From NCBI GenBank assembly GCA_022496185.1, contig WTXG01000159.1, forward strand, positions 1 to 64,000: a stretch of 64,000 nucleotides of DNA, given 5' to 3'. Under the pieces are notes generated by a model. That model was not told the DNA's origin and did not search any database. It saw only the letters and a list, made by a program, of their open reading frames with translations. Positions 54,613 to 64,000 of the stretch are shown here, one piece after another (position 1 is the first letter of the stretch; every line of letters begins with the position of its first letter). The DNA is from Multifurca ochricompacta (taxonomy: Eukaryota > Basidiomycota > Agaricomycetes > Russulales > Russulaceae). The position numbers and the translations under genes are program-made.

Positions 54613-54643
54613 CTGGGTCTGCTAGAACCAGAAGAGTGGGTGA

Positions 54644-55228
54644 TGTTACAATCTCTGCCGAGCAACCCCGTTTTCTTCACTCTCCCCAATGACAATCCCT
54701 CCCTACCACCCACTTTACACTTCCTGATCACGTCTCTGTCCTGGGACCCATCACATGCCCTACTCCCATCCCTGTGACTTGCTTTGGACTTGTTGACTCC
54801 CTGTTTACCTATGTCTGATTTCTTATCTCGTTATCTCTTTATCTTTATGACCGGACACTTACTTAATACCCTATCAGAAGCCAGGCTTTATGCCCTCCAC
54901 TTCTGTATATTCAGGCCCACCTGACTCTGATCCCTTATCTCAGAGATGCCCATTTGATTACATATATAAGTCCACTGTAACTACATTGTAGACCTCAGAC
55001 TCGACTTATTGAATACATCGGTGCTTGTCTTCTGGACTTCCCTTTGAATCCTAAGCTCAGTGATCTCAGTGCTTCTGGCACTTTCTTGCTCAACATCATC
55101 TTAGAGTACAGCCTCTTTGACTTTGACTTGTCCCACTTATACTCCAAGAAGCCCTATTGGTTTCTTACCGAACTCACGAACCACACTGTCACACAAGTCG
55201 TGTGGAACATCCCACACCAGACGTAACA
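54644..55228 (+). repeat. Gypsy-3 3' LTR
   Basis: 585 bp, TGTTACAATCTC ... CCAGACGTAACA. Differences from the 5' LTR are mainly CG versus TG or CA. Confidence 0.95.
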
Positions 55229-55419
55229 GGGATGGCCCAGGCCAGATATCCAAAATGTGCAATGCAAGTAAAGAACTTGCACACATTTAACACAGGCAAC
55301 CCACAGGTGACCTGCAGGTAACCCCCAGGTTACCTGTACCTGTAGCAACAGGTACAGGTATGGGTACAGGTACCAATGAAGATACCCAGGGGTTACCCCT
55401 GCTATTCACTAAAAATACT

Positions 55420-55712
55420 CAGAGAGTCTAAATTTGAGAAGTGGGGTTGTTTTAAACCTGGACCTGGAAAAAAAGTATAGATGTTGGTTAGGAAATATAA
55501 GATAAGATTCCATGTGTTGCTATAGATAGATGACAATGAAAAAGCCTGTAAGATAATTGTGCAGAATGGAGATTGATGCATGTGTAAGGCTTGAGGCAGT
55601 CAGAAATGTTTAGCTCTGCTTATACAGCAATAATATGCCTATTACTACTGTCCTACAAAGTGCCAGATCAGATAATATGTCTGATGCAAAATGAGTATTA
55701 TGGATGCATATG
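55420..55712. other. Degraded hAT-like sequence
   Basis: No ORF. Parts (AAAAGCCTGTAAGATAATTG; GTGTAAGGCTTGAGGCAGTC) resemble stretches of hAT-N1 near 10795 and of the remnant near 14970 in reverse. It is the continuation of the sequence into which hAT-N1 copy b inserted. Confidence 0.45.
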
Positions 55713-56045
55713 TGTTGAACCAAGATACCAGTACAGAGCTACTGGTAGAGTGGTCTGACATAAGATTGTGATCATGTGATCACAATGACTTAGTTACTTA
55801 ATGATCTAATGATCCTAATACATCCAAAAGCAGTCATGTGACAATAATCACATTATAAACATGTTGTACTTACAATTAGATTAATAGCCAATTAGTACAT
55901 GTAGGTATATAAAAGCCTATGTAAATATGCTACAAAATCAAGTTGCTATTGCATATTGAAAGCATCTAAGTCTCTACACTAACAAGGTGAGATAGAGTAG
56001 TAATGTAGCATCTAAAGTACAGCCTGCACCATGCCTGTTTTCACA
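55713..56045 (+). mobile_element. Copia-3-family solo LTR, 333 bp
   Basis: TGTTGAACCAAGATACC ... CCATGCCTGTTTTCACA with perfect TSD ATATG (55708-55712 and 56046-56050). It is similar throughout to the Copia-3 LTR and has a TATATAAAAG box. Confidence 0.9.
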
Positions 56046-56050
56046 ATATG

Positions 56051-56793
56051 TGATCATACATGGTCTATTTACATGGTCTGGCACCTTCTAGAATACATTC
56101 TAGACTACTTTTAGACTGTCCTTACAACTTTACATTGTTCTGTCTACTGACACAGTGTCTGCGAATTGTTGAGACAAGCCAGTAGCAACTGGATAGTACA
56201 GGACTGAACAGCTGGACACCTGGGTGGAGTCAATCCAATCATGATAAGATAATCTAAAGTGCATCCATTAACTGATTTAGAGACAAATTCCACATTGCAC
56301 ACACAACACATTCCTTAACACATCTTGTCACAAGTAAATAGAAGTATTTACTGTTATGATTGTCACACTTTTATGTAGTATAAAAGGTCACCACTTTGTA
56401 TGCATTCACTTCAGTTTTGACCACAAGAACTGGAGTATAACTATATCTTATCTTTACCATAGTAGCTAATGCTTAGTAATAGCTGATCCACTATCTAAAT
56501 AGATAGCTAAACCCTTTTTACAACTGTGTTCTGACATCCTGGTCCCTGAATGGACATTTCTGTGTGTTTTGGATAACCAGCCTGGACCAATTATGGAAAT
56601 TTTAAGTCAACCTTCCTTAATAGGAAGGAGGTCAGACTGATATGCTGGTCCACATGATGCAATGTAGTCACTGCCCTATGCAGCTTGTAGATATACACAG
56701 GCCTTGTTTCAGTAAACTAATTTGATAATTAGATTACAATATAGTCTAAAGTAGTCTAGAGTGTATTTTAGATAGTGCCAGACTGGCAGAATT
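56051..56793. repeat. Degraded LTR-C-like and hAT-N1-like sequence
   Basis: About 56160-56520 resembles solo LTR-C (60771) in its 3' half: ATTCACTTCAGTTTTGACC and TCTTATCTTTACC ... GTAGCTAATGC. About 56550-56793 matches hAT-N1 (near 11110-11500, including TTCCTTAATAGGAAGGAGG and GTGCCAGACTGGCAGAATT). No complete element ends or ORFs are found. Gypsy-4 is inserted at the right end. Confidence 0.6.
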
Positions 56794-57373
56794 TGTTATG
56801 ACCTCTGCCAAGTGACCCTCTTTTCTTTACTCTCCCTAATGCAAACCCTACCCTTCCACCTACTTGCACTTCCTGATTACATCCCCTTCCTGGGATCCAT
56901 CACATGCTTTGCTTCCATCCCTGTGACTGTCTTTGACTTTGTTGACCCCATGTTTGCTCATGATTACCTCCTTATCATTTATCTCTTTATCTCTAAGACC
57001 AGACACTTACTTAATTCCCTATCAGAAGCCAGGCTGTATGCCCTCTGCTTTATATATTTGGGCCCACTTGACTCCATGTTTCTTATCTTTAGATGCCCAT
57101 TGATTACGTATATAAGTCCACTGTAGCTACATGTAGACCTCAGACTCAACTTATTGAATACATTGGTGCTTGTCTTCTGGACAGTCCCCTTTGAATCTTG
57201 ACTCAATTACCTCAGTGCTTTTGGCACTTTCCACTCAACATTGTCTTAGGGAACAGCCCCTTTGACTTTGACTCACCCCAATTGACTCCAAGGGACCTTA
57301 TTGGTTTCTTTTCTGAATACATGAACTACACTGTCACACAAGTCATGTGGAACATCCCACACTGGATGTAACA
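56794..57373 (+). repeat. Gypsy-4 5' LTR with TATA box and R start
   Basis: 580 bp, TGTTATGACCTC ... CACTGGATGTAACA. TATATAAG is near 57109-57116, and AGACTCAACTT is at 57142-57152. Confidence 0.93.
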
Positions 57374-57375
57374 TC

Positions 57376-57386
57376 AAGTTGAGTCT
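57376..57386 (+). promoter_or_regulatory. Gypsy-4 self-priming PBS
   Basis: AAGTTGAGTCT, starting two bases after the LTR, is perfectly complementary over 11 nt to AGACTCAACTT at 57142-57152 in its own LTR. That lies about 30 bp below the TATA box, the expected transcript start. Tf1 and sushi-group elements are known to self-prime with the first 11 nt of their RNA. Confidence 0.8.
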
Positions 57387-57392
57387 CTCACA

Positions 57393-58892
57393 GTGGCTTC
57401 CAGTTGCAGTCAGACCCTCTTCAGAGAAGAACTTATTGAACGCAGAGATGAGAATAATCTTTCACAGCAAGTACTTGGCTCTGCCACCTGGAAAGACTTT
57501 GAATCTGAGTTTGGATACTATGTCTATTATGATGGAAGATATGAACCAGTAGAATATGACAACAAGAAAAGAGTTTGGTATCAAATCCGATACTCAGATA
57601 GCTGACACTCTTGGGTCACTACAGGACCTGCCCCTCCTGAATTTGGACTAGGACTGTGGAGAGAGAATCCCCCAGCCATTGTCACAGACTCTGAACCAGA
57701 AGAGTATGTAGAAGAGCATAGTGAAGAAGCACTGGTATTAGCATCGACTACAGCCCCAGTTGCACCGCAGTTGTCACATCCAGAGCCCCTGCTTTGACAA
57801 CTCCTCAGATATCCATACAATCCACTGATACAGTCACCCCATTTTATCAAAACATGTGACCATCGCCACCCAGCTCCCAGACCCACCCCTCCAGTCCCAC
57901 CAGTTGTACCACCAAACATCCCTCCCCCCTCAGGATGCTTGTTGGGCATGCTGCCCCAGACATTCACAGGGGATTGTTCACAAAGCAAGAAGTTTATGTT
58001 GGAATTCACAATGTTTAAAAACTTCAACCACAATGTCCCCCAGATAATCAACCCTTTCCAATGTGCCAACCTCTTCTTGTCTCTTATTTGAGGGGATGCA
58101 GTGGATGACTGGACAATGGAGCAGCTGGAGTGGCTGAATGAACAAATCAAAAGTGGGCATCATACCACCAGTGAAGGCCTCTGGGAGACCATTGCCCAGC
58201 AGTTTAAAGATGCCTTTACAGATGGGCAAGCCAAGCAGAAGGCTGCTGTGAGCTGAAGTCCCTGAAGATGGAGAAAGGGGACTTGGATGCCTATGTGGCA
58301 AAGTTCCGAAGCCTGGCCAACAGAGCAGGATATGACACAGATGAGGAGGCAACACTGGATCTCTTCTCCCAAGGGTTACCCAACCCATTAGTCAAAAATA
58401 TCATCCAGTTCCACCACCCCCAGGACTGGGATGGATGGGTTGATGCTGCACATAGGCAGCAGCAGGATTATCTTGACTTTCAAACAGCTTTGGGGTCAAT
58501 ACCAAAAAAGGAAAGACTCAAGACCAGTGGAAGGCTGCCTTTGGGGTCAAGCCTACACACACCTCTCAAAGGGACCCAAATGCCATGGATACTTCAGCTG
58601 ACAGGACCAGAGCAAGAGCTATGCTCACTGAAGACAAAAGACAGACATTAATGAAGGAAGGAAGATGTTTTCACTGCAAAGCACAAGGCCATATGTCACA
58701 GGAATGCCCAAAGAAGGGGGTGCGAGTGGCCAAAGCAACAGTCACACCTGTCCATAACAATCCACCCACCATTGAAAAGAAGACGCCCACAAAAGAAGAG
58801 AAGGCACAGGAGATATGGGCCAACATGATGAAAGAAAGTGAAGAAGTATGAGCCATCTTGGTAGAAAAGGCATTTGCCAAAAAGGATTTTTG
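57393..58892 (+). pseudogene. gag: Gypsy-4 gag
   Basis: GTG start context as in Gypsy-2 and -3 (ASSCSQTLFREELIERR). The frame is broken by TGA at 57603 and by frameshifts near 57765 and 58250. Blocks include FTDGQAKQKAA, DEEATLDLFSQGLPNPLVKN and the knuckle CFHCKAQGHMSQEC (near 58665-58706). Gag ends AFAKKDF then TGA within GGATTTTTGA. pol continues in the -1 frame. Confidence 0.85.
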
Positions 58893-60770
58893 ATTGGCTC
58901 TACCCTGTCAGCCTGGGCATGAGCACTACATGTAACCTCTGTGTATACTAGTTGCTTCAAGTCTTTGAAAATACCAGTACATTTCAGACTACACAGAAAA
59001 CAGCTGATTGTGATATCCTGATAGACTCAGGAGCCACCGATAACTTCATCAGCCTGTGAATGGCAAGGACCATGGGCCTGGGAATGCTGGAACTTCCCCA
59101 GGAAAAGAACATTTGGAACATTGACAGAACAGCCAATCAAGCTGGAAAGATCACACACTATACTGATCTTAACGTCCAAGTAGGAGAAAGGATGAAAGCT
59201 ATTTGCTTCCTCATCACCAACTTAGGAGATGAAGATCTTATCCTAGGGTACCCATGGTTGGCTGCATTTGAACCAAAAATTAACTGGAGCAACGCAACCA
59301 TGGACAAAGAATTTTACCCCATTCTCATCACCTCACTAGGGTATGATTATAATGCCCGACACTTGATGATACAAGGAGTGAGGGAAGGAAGCAAATCAAA
59401 AGAAGGGGATCCAGGCTACTGCTACATCACTAAAGCATCAGAGCTGGCCCAGAAGGCAGTGGAAGGGTGTACAGAGAAGACCTTTGAGGAAGTAGTACCA
59501 GAAGCATACCACCAACATTGGAAGGTATTTTCGGAAGAGGAGTCACAGTGCTTTCCACCTGTGCAACCATGGGATCATGCCATTGAATTTACACCCAATA
59601 CGCCATCAGCAATCGATTGTAAAATCTACCCATTATCCCAAGCAGAACAAATGGCACTCATGACATTCCTCAAAGAACATCTTGCGAAAGGGTACATCTG
59701 TCCATCAAAGTCACCATATGCATCACCTTTCTTCTTCATCAAGAAGAAAGATGGCAAACTCCAACCTGTCCAAGATTATCGACAGATAAATGCCTACACC
59801 ATAAAAAATGCTTACCCCCTACCCCTTATCTCAGAACTCATCAATACCATGCAGGATAAATCTCTGTTCTCTAAGATGGATGTCTGCTGGGGCTATAACA
59901 ACATCAGAATCAAAGAAGGAGATCAGTGCAAAGCAGCTTTCAAAACCAACCAAGGGTTATTTGAGCTGAACATTATGTTCTTTGGCCTTACCAACTTGCC
60001 TGCCACCTTTCAGTCTATGATGAACCACATCTTTTGTGATCTCATTCTTACTGGTGAAGTTGTGGTATACATGGATGATATACTGGTAGCAACAACAGAC
60101 AACCTGGCCCATCACCAAGAGCAAGTTCACCAGGTGTTGGATATCCTACGTGAACACAACCTATACCTCAAACCAGCCAAGTGCTCATTTGAACAGCAAA
60201 GTGTAGAGTACTTGGGCATCATCTTGGAGGGAGGTCGCATATGAATGGACCCGGTAAAGGTACAAGGAATCTGAGAATGGCCCACACCCACATGTGTCAA
60301 AGATGTGCGATCCTTCATAGGATTTTGCAACTTCTACCAATGTTTTGTACAAGGATTCTTGGGGATTGCTCAACCACTTAATGGATTGTTGAAAAAGGAC
60401 ATACCCTGGCACTGGGGAGACAAGCAACAACAAGCCTTTGAACAAATCCGAGACATTGTTGGCTCAGAGCCTGTCCTCTTACAGCCAGACTTAGCAAAGC
60501 TGTTTGAACTTGAAGTTGATGTGTCTCATTTCACTAATGGGGTGGTATTGAACCAAAGGGATATGGCAGGATTACTTCACCCAGTCACCTTCTATTCCAA
60601 AACATTCTCACCAGCAGAGCAAAATTATGACATCTGGGACAGAGAGCTGCTTGCCATTGTAAAAGCACTATGACACTGGCAACCATACTTAGCAGGAACC
60701 CCTCATAAAACCATTATTCACACTGATCACTCCAACCTATTATACTGGAAGGAACCCCATAAGATTAGTC
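58893..60770 (+). pseudogene. pol: Gypsy-4 protease, RT and RNase H start
   Basis: 59060-60244 is a long open frame: [52 protein letters not shown] at 60068-60079. The active-site DSGATDNF lies just upstream near 59025. RNase H follows at 60305-60673 (FELEVDVSHFTNGVVLNQRD, YDIWDRELLAIVKAL). Interruptions are TGA codons (near 59057, 60242, 60270, 60671) at probable former CGA codons. It is cut at 60770 by solo LTR-C within TDHSNLLYWKEPHKIS. Confidence 0.9.
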
Positions 60771-62451
60771 TGTCGGAAATGGATCAATATGGCCAGGTCA
60801 GATCAATCGCTAAGTGTTACGACCCTACTCTTTTCCTGACCCTTACACTGCACCTCCCCCTTGTACCACACTTGACTGTCCATTCCCCTATTCCACCATC
60901 CCTTGACCACCTTGGCCCCAGAACCCAGATGCCTATGGCCTTGTGCCTAGGACCTTTGACTTGATGCCCTTGGCTTACTGCCTTGGGACCCTGCCTGATG
61001 CCTGTGGCCTGTGTGCCCAGGACCCCACCCTGATGCCTGTGATATGACGCTCATAGCACCCCACTCCTGACACCTGCACCTGATCCACTGATAGTTCAGC
61101 TACTGTGCTGTTGGCTGTAGACCCCCCTTCTCCTGATGCTTGGCCTTTGTCTTGGCCAGTATCTGTACCCTGTCCCTGTGGCTGACACCCATAGGATCTC
61201 TGACACTGTCCCTGCCAATCTAATCTTCGACTTTGGCTTGTACTTGACCCTCTGCCAGTCATGTGACCTCTGGCCATGAGATCCCTGACCATGTGATCCT
61301 TGACCATGTGATCCCTGACCCTGATCACAGCATCTTCATCTGATCATTTACCCCTTTCTGATCACATGGCCCATCTGGCTTATCATTCGCTTCTCTGATT
61401 CCTGTGGGAGTATTCCCACATCCACCCTGACTCCTGTGGGACCTGTTATCTCCCCATTTACCCCTGACCCTGGTGGGAATCCTCCCACACTGATATGACT
61501 CCTGTGGGGCTGTCCCACATGATTATGCTTCTGATAAGGCTTATCCTTATCATGGACTATATTTGACATCTTATCTGCTATTGGATGATAAGGACTCTGA
61601 CCCTGTTCCTGATTAGCTACAAACCAGATCCCCATACAGTATATAAGACCCTGTAGACAGTTTGTACAACCCTAGATTTGACCTCTTGTGCCTTCAGCCT
61701 AGAGATCTTAGACCCCAATACATCAGAAGCCTTTTCCCCCTCTTTTGCGTCCTTGAGATCCCTGCAGGGACCCCCATTGCCTCTGGCAATGGGTGTGTAC
61801 CCTTCCCTTTGAACCCCTTTGCCATCTCCTAGGGCTCCAGTGTGCTCAGTGCATTTCTGGCACAGCAACTGGGCCCTGTCTCCACTTAACAGCCTGAGGG
61901 GATTAGCTCCCTCTGGCTGACTCATCCCGTCTCTCTCTGTGCTTGGTTATAGCACCAACCCTTAATCCATTCCGAAGCTAGACAGTAGCCTGGAGCCTAG
62001 CCTTACCAAGCTAGGCTCCTGGCTGAGGCAATGGACCCGCGTCGATCCGTGCATGTCGCACACAGAGCGCCCTGCTGAGCGTAACACTAAGTGTGCGGTA
62101 CTAACAAGCGAGTTGTGTCTTGTGCAGTAGCACTAGGACTGTGTTTCATCTTCCTGTGAATACCTTGATACCTTACTTGATTAGACACAATCCTTTATTG
62201 TCTTGGTTACTATAAGCACACTCTTTTACAGTATTTAAAGATGCTCTCACTGTACGGTTCACTTCAGTTCTGACCATCATAACTGAAGTGAGTATTCTGT
62301 TATCTTATCTTTACCTATGTAGCTAACGCGCACTAGTTATAACTACCATTCTAGGTAAAGACTAATCAATATATAGTTCTGACCATCATAACTGAATTAT
62401 AACTACCATTCTAGGTAGTTTGGATTATCTAACCTCAGGCTGCATTCTTTA
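60771..62451 (+). mobile_element. Solo LTR-C (with LTR-B nested)
   Basis: TGTCGGAAATGG ... GCATTCTTTA with perfect TSD TAGTC (60766-60770 and 62452-62456); 404 bp after removing LTR-B. Like Copia-3 it ends in TA, not CA. An ACTTCAGTTCTGACCATCAT block and a GTTATAACTACCATTCTAGG block are each partly repeated near its 3' end. Confidence 0.88.
60815..62086 (+). mobile_element. Solo LTR-B (plus), 1272 bp
   Basis: TGTTACGACCC ... GAGCGTAACA with perfect TSD CTAAG (60810-60814 and 62087-62091). It is near-identical over long stretches to the reverse complement of 853-2232, so this family has been active recently. The TCACATGG-type repeat cluster (on the minus strand) is shorter here. Confidence 0.93.
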
Positions 62452-62456
62452 TAGTC

Positions 62457-63837
62457 AACAGGTCACTCACAAAGTTTTGGAACTCAAAGAATATAACTTC
62501 ATATTGGAGCACATCACAGGAAGTCACAATGCACATGCAGATGCCCTGTCATGATGACCTGATTTGAACAATGGCAGGGAGGACAACAATGATGTCACAG
62601 TACTCCCTGAAGAGGTTTTCACAAAAGCAGCCATCACTAGCCTTCACAACATGGATTTATGGGCCCAAGTGTCACAAAATATGAACCAGCAGTTATGCCA
62701 ATCATGGGCAGAGGCACATAATCTGAAGAAGATTGACAGCCTTTGGTGGAAGGATGGGGATCGTCTTGTTGTCACCAGTGGTGACAACATTAAGAGGGGG
62801 GTGATCCATTTTCACCACAATCTCCCCTCTGTGGGTCACCCTGGCATTGCTAACACATATGCCCTGGCCAAACAAGACTACTGGTGGCCAAACATGAAGA
62901 AGGATGTGGAGGACTATGTGAAAGGATGTGCAGACTGCCAAGCCAACAAAATAAACACACACCTGCATCCACCAGCACCATTCCCAATTACACCCACAGC
63001 CTCATTACCATTCCAAACCATTGCCATGGACTTCATTGTCAAACTCCCAATCTCCAGAGGCTTTGATTCCATCCTAACTGTCACAGACCATGATTGTTCT
63101 AAAGCAGCATTGTTCATACCCTGTAACAAGTCTATCACAGCAGAAGGAGTGGCCAAACTTTACCTGAACCATGTCTACAGACACTATGGCCTCCCTGAAA
63201 AGATCATTTCAGACCGTGATCCATGCTTTACCTCAACATTTGCTAGAGCACTCTGTAAAACCCTGGATATAGCCCAAAACATCTCAACAGCCTATCATCC
63301 ACAAACTGATGGACAATCAGAGAGGACAAACCAGTGGTTAGAACAGTATCTCTGGTTCTGGTGCAATGGACAGCAGGATGATTGGGCTGACTGGCTGGCA
63401 ACTGCAGAGTTTGCTCACAACTCTTGGCCCAATGGCACTACCAAGACCCCCCCATTCTCACTTATCATGGGATGGACACCACAGACTACCTGGGCTGATA
63501 AGCCCACAAATGTTCCATCAGCTGTGCAGCATATCAGCCAATGGGAAGAGATCAGGAAATCAGCCAATGAGAACCTGCTAAAGGCACAAAGAGCCCTGTT
63601 GGAGAAGCCCTTGAATTTCACACCTTATCAGACCAATGACCTTGTATGGTTAGAAGGGAAGAACATTCATACATCACATCTGACAGCCAAATTAGCACCC
63701 CAACATCACAGACCTTTCAAGATAACAAGGAAGCTGTCAGAAGTGTCATATGAACTTGAGCTTCCACCCACATGGAGAATCCACCCTGTCTTCCATGCCA
63801 GACTTCTGATGCTGTACAAGGAAACCCCCATGCATGG
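62457..63837 (+). pseudogene. pol: Gypsy-4 RNase H end and integrase
   Basis: It resumes the RNase H at ISR ... HKVLELKEYNF. After two TGA codons near 62553, a frame is open from 62564 across the integrase: GHPGIANTYALAKQDYWWPN, CADCQANK, AMDFIVKLPISRGFDS, ISDRDPCFTSTF, QTDGQSERTNQWLEQ, and the C-terminal FKITRKLSEVSYELELPP and HPVFHARLLMLY. All three catalytic residues are present. The apparent end at 63916 is in LTR-A, not native. Confidence 0.92.
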
Positions 63838-64000
63838 TGTTACAACTCACTGTCGACTGCCTGGACAGTGGGTTGTATGCAAGAGGGATGATTTTTGGAA
63901 GTGGGGAAAAGAGTGAGAGTGAGGGAGAAAGTGCAGGGAGATGAAGCAAACAGCTCAGAGGCAAGGGATGAGAAGCCTTCCACAATGTGGGGCTAATCTC
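63838..64000 (+). repeat. LTR-A (plus), left part, runs off window
   Basis: TGTTACAACTCACTGTCGACTGCC matches the first part of 25334-25888. It is the third LTR-A in the window and interrupts Gypsy-4. Whether it is a solo LTR or a full element cannot be seen. Confidence 0.88.

Larger units (their letters stand above)
47741..55228 (+). mobile_element. Gypsy-3, complete chromovirus-type Ty3/gypsy
   Basis: 7488 bp with 585-bp LTRs at both ends. The flanks are TGGAT (47736-47740) and GGGAT (55229-55233), a 5-bp duplication with one change. It contains gag, a single-frame pol with protease, RT, RNase H, integrase and chromodomain, then ORF3 and a purine tract (GAAGAGTGGGTGA before 54644). pol has no frameshift, only TGA stops. 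Confidence 0.95.
46362..55411. mobile_element. hAT-N1 (copy b), split by Gypsy-3 and an LTR
   Basis: Its ends are TAGGGATCAGCAAGGG and CCCCTGCTATTCACTA, with perfect 8-bp TSD AAAATACT (46354-46361 and 55412-55419). It is colinear with the reverse complement of 10430-11857. Within it lie a Copia-3-like solo LTR (46904-47239) and Gypsy-3 (47741-55228). N1 material resumes at 55229. Confidence 0.9.
56794..63837 (+). mobile_element. Gypsy-4, chromovirus-type gypsy, 3' end lost
   Basis: Same family as Gypsy-2 and -3. It has a 5' LTR, PBS, gag, protease and RT, then an interruption in RNase H by solo LTR-C (which carries solo LTR-B), then integrase. It is cut by LTR-A at 63838 just after the integrase C-terminal block, so chromodomain, ORF3 and 3' LTR are not seen. 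They may lie beyond the LTR-A element outside the window. Confidence 0.92.

Overview
The window is a fungal transposable-element graveyard. I found no host gene in 64 kb; essentially every stretch that can be explained is an LTR retrotransposon, a hAT DNA transposon, a tRNA-derived SINE-like unit or a solo LTR. The chromodomain-bearing Ty3/gypsy elements, the intron-rich hAT transposases and the strong loss of CpG in most copies point to a basidiomycete, probably an Agaricomycete with a large repeat-rich genome. The genus cannot be read from the sequence.

Layout. 1-12083: a long terminal repeat called here LTR-A, on the minus strand, split by a nearly complete copia element (Copia-1, 495-11990, TSD ACTTT). 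Copia-1 is itself hit by two solo LTRs and two non-autonomous hATs. 12084-22477: the gag-protease half of a gypsy element (Gypsy-G, minus strand), pierced by two solo LTRs, a hAT remnant and a complete copia (Copia-3, 15266-21301, TSD CTGGG). 22478-25333: a truncated chromovirus-type gypsy (Gypsy-H) and a broken hAT. 25334-28016: LTR-A on the plus strand, then the RT-RNase H-integrase half of Gypsy-G. 28017-36129: an inverted R-U5 fragment of the Copia-1 family, two different truncated copia copies (2a, 2b) and a hAT transposase gene between them. 36130-37932 and 45306-46361: pieces of two further hAT transposases, split by a full gypsy (Gypsy-2, minus strand, TSD CACAG). 46362-55411: a non-autonomous hAT (TSD AAAATACT) holding a full gypsy (Gypsy-3, plus strand). 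55412-64000: degraded hAT and solo-LTR material, then a gypsy copy (Gypsy-4) broken in its RNase H by a solo LTR that carries another solo LTR, and ended by a third LTR-A that runs off the window.

How the parts work. Copia-1 and Copia-3 carry a primer-binding site complementary to the anticodon arm of initiator tRNA-Met, as in half-tRNA-primed copia elements. Gypsy-2, -3 and -4 carry instead a PBS complementary to the predicted first bases of their own transcript, as in Tf1/sushi self-priming. They also share a gag with no AUG at its start, a GGATTTT heptamer just before the gag stop with pol in the -1 frame, a C-terminal chromodomain, and an extra ORF after pol with a coiled coil and several zinc knuckles.

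The most unusual architecture is the split Gypsy-G. Its two halves lie on opposite strands, each beginning at a copy of LTR-A and the same CAAAC target duplication, which implies a roughly 13 kb inversion between inverted LTR-A copies. Nonsense codons in the gypsy pol genes are almost all TGA at arginine CGA positions, consistent with CpG methylation and deamination.
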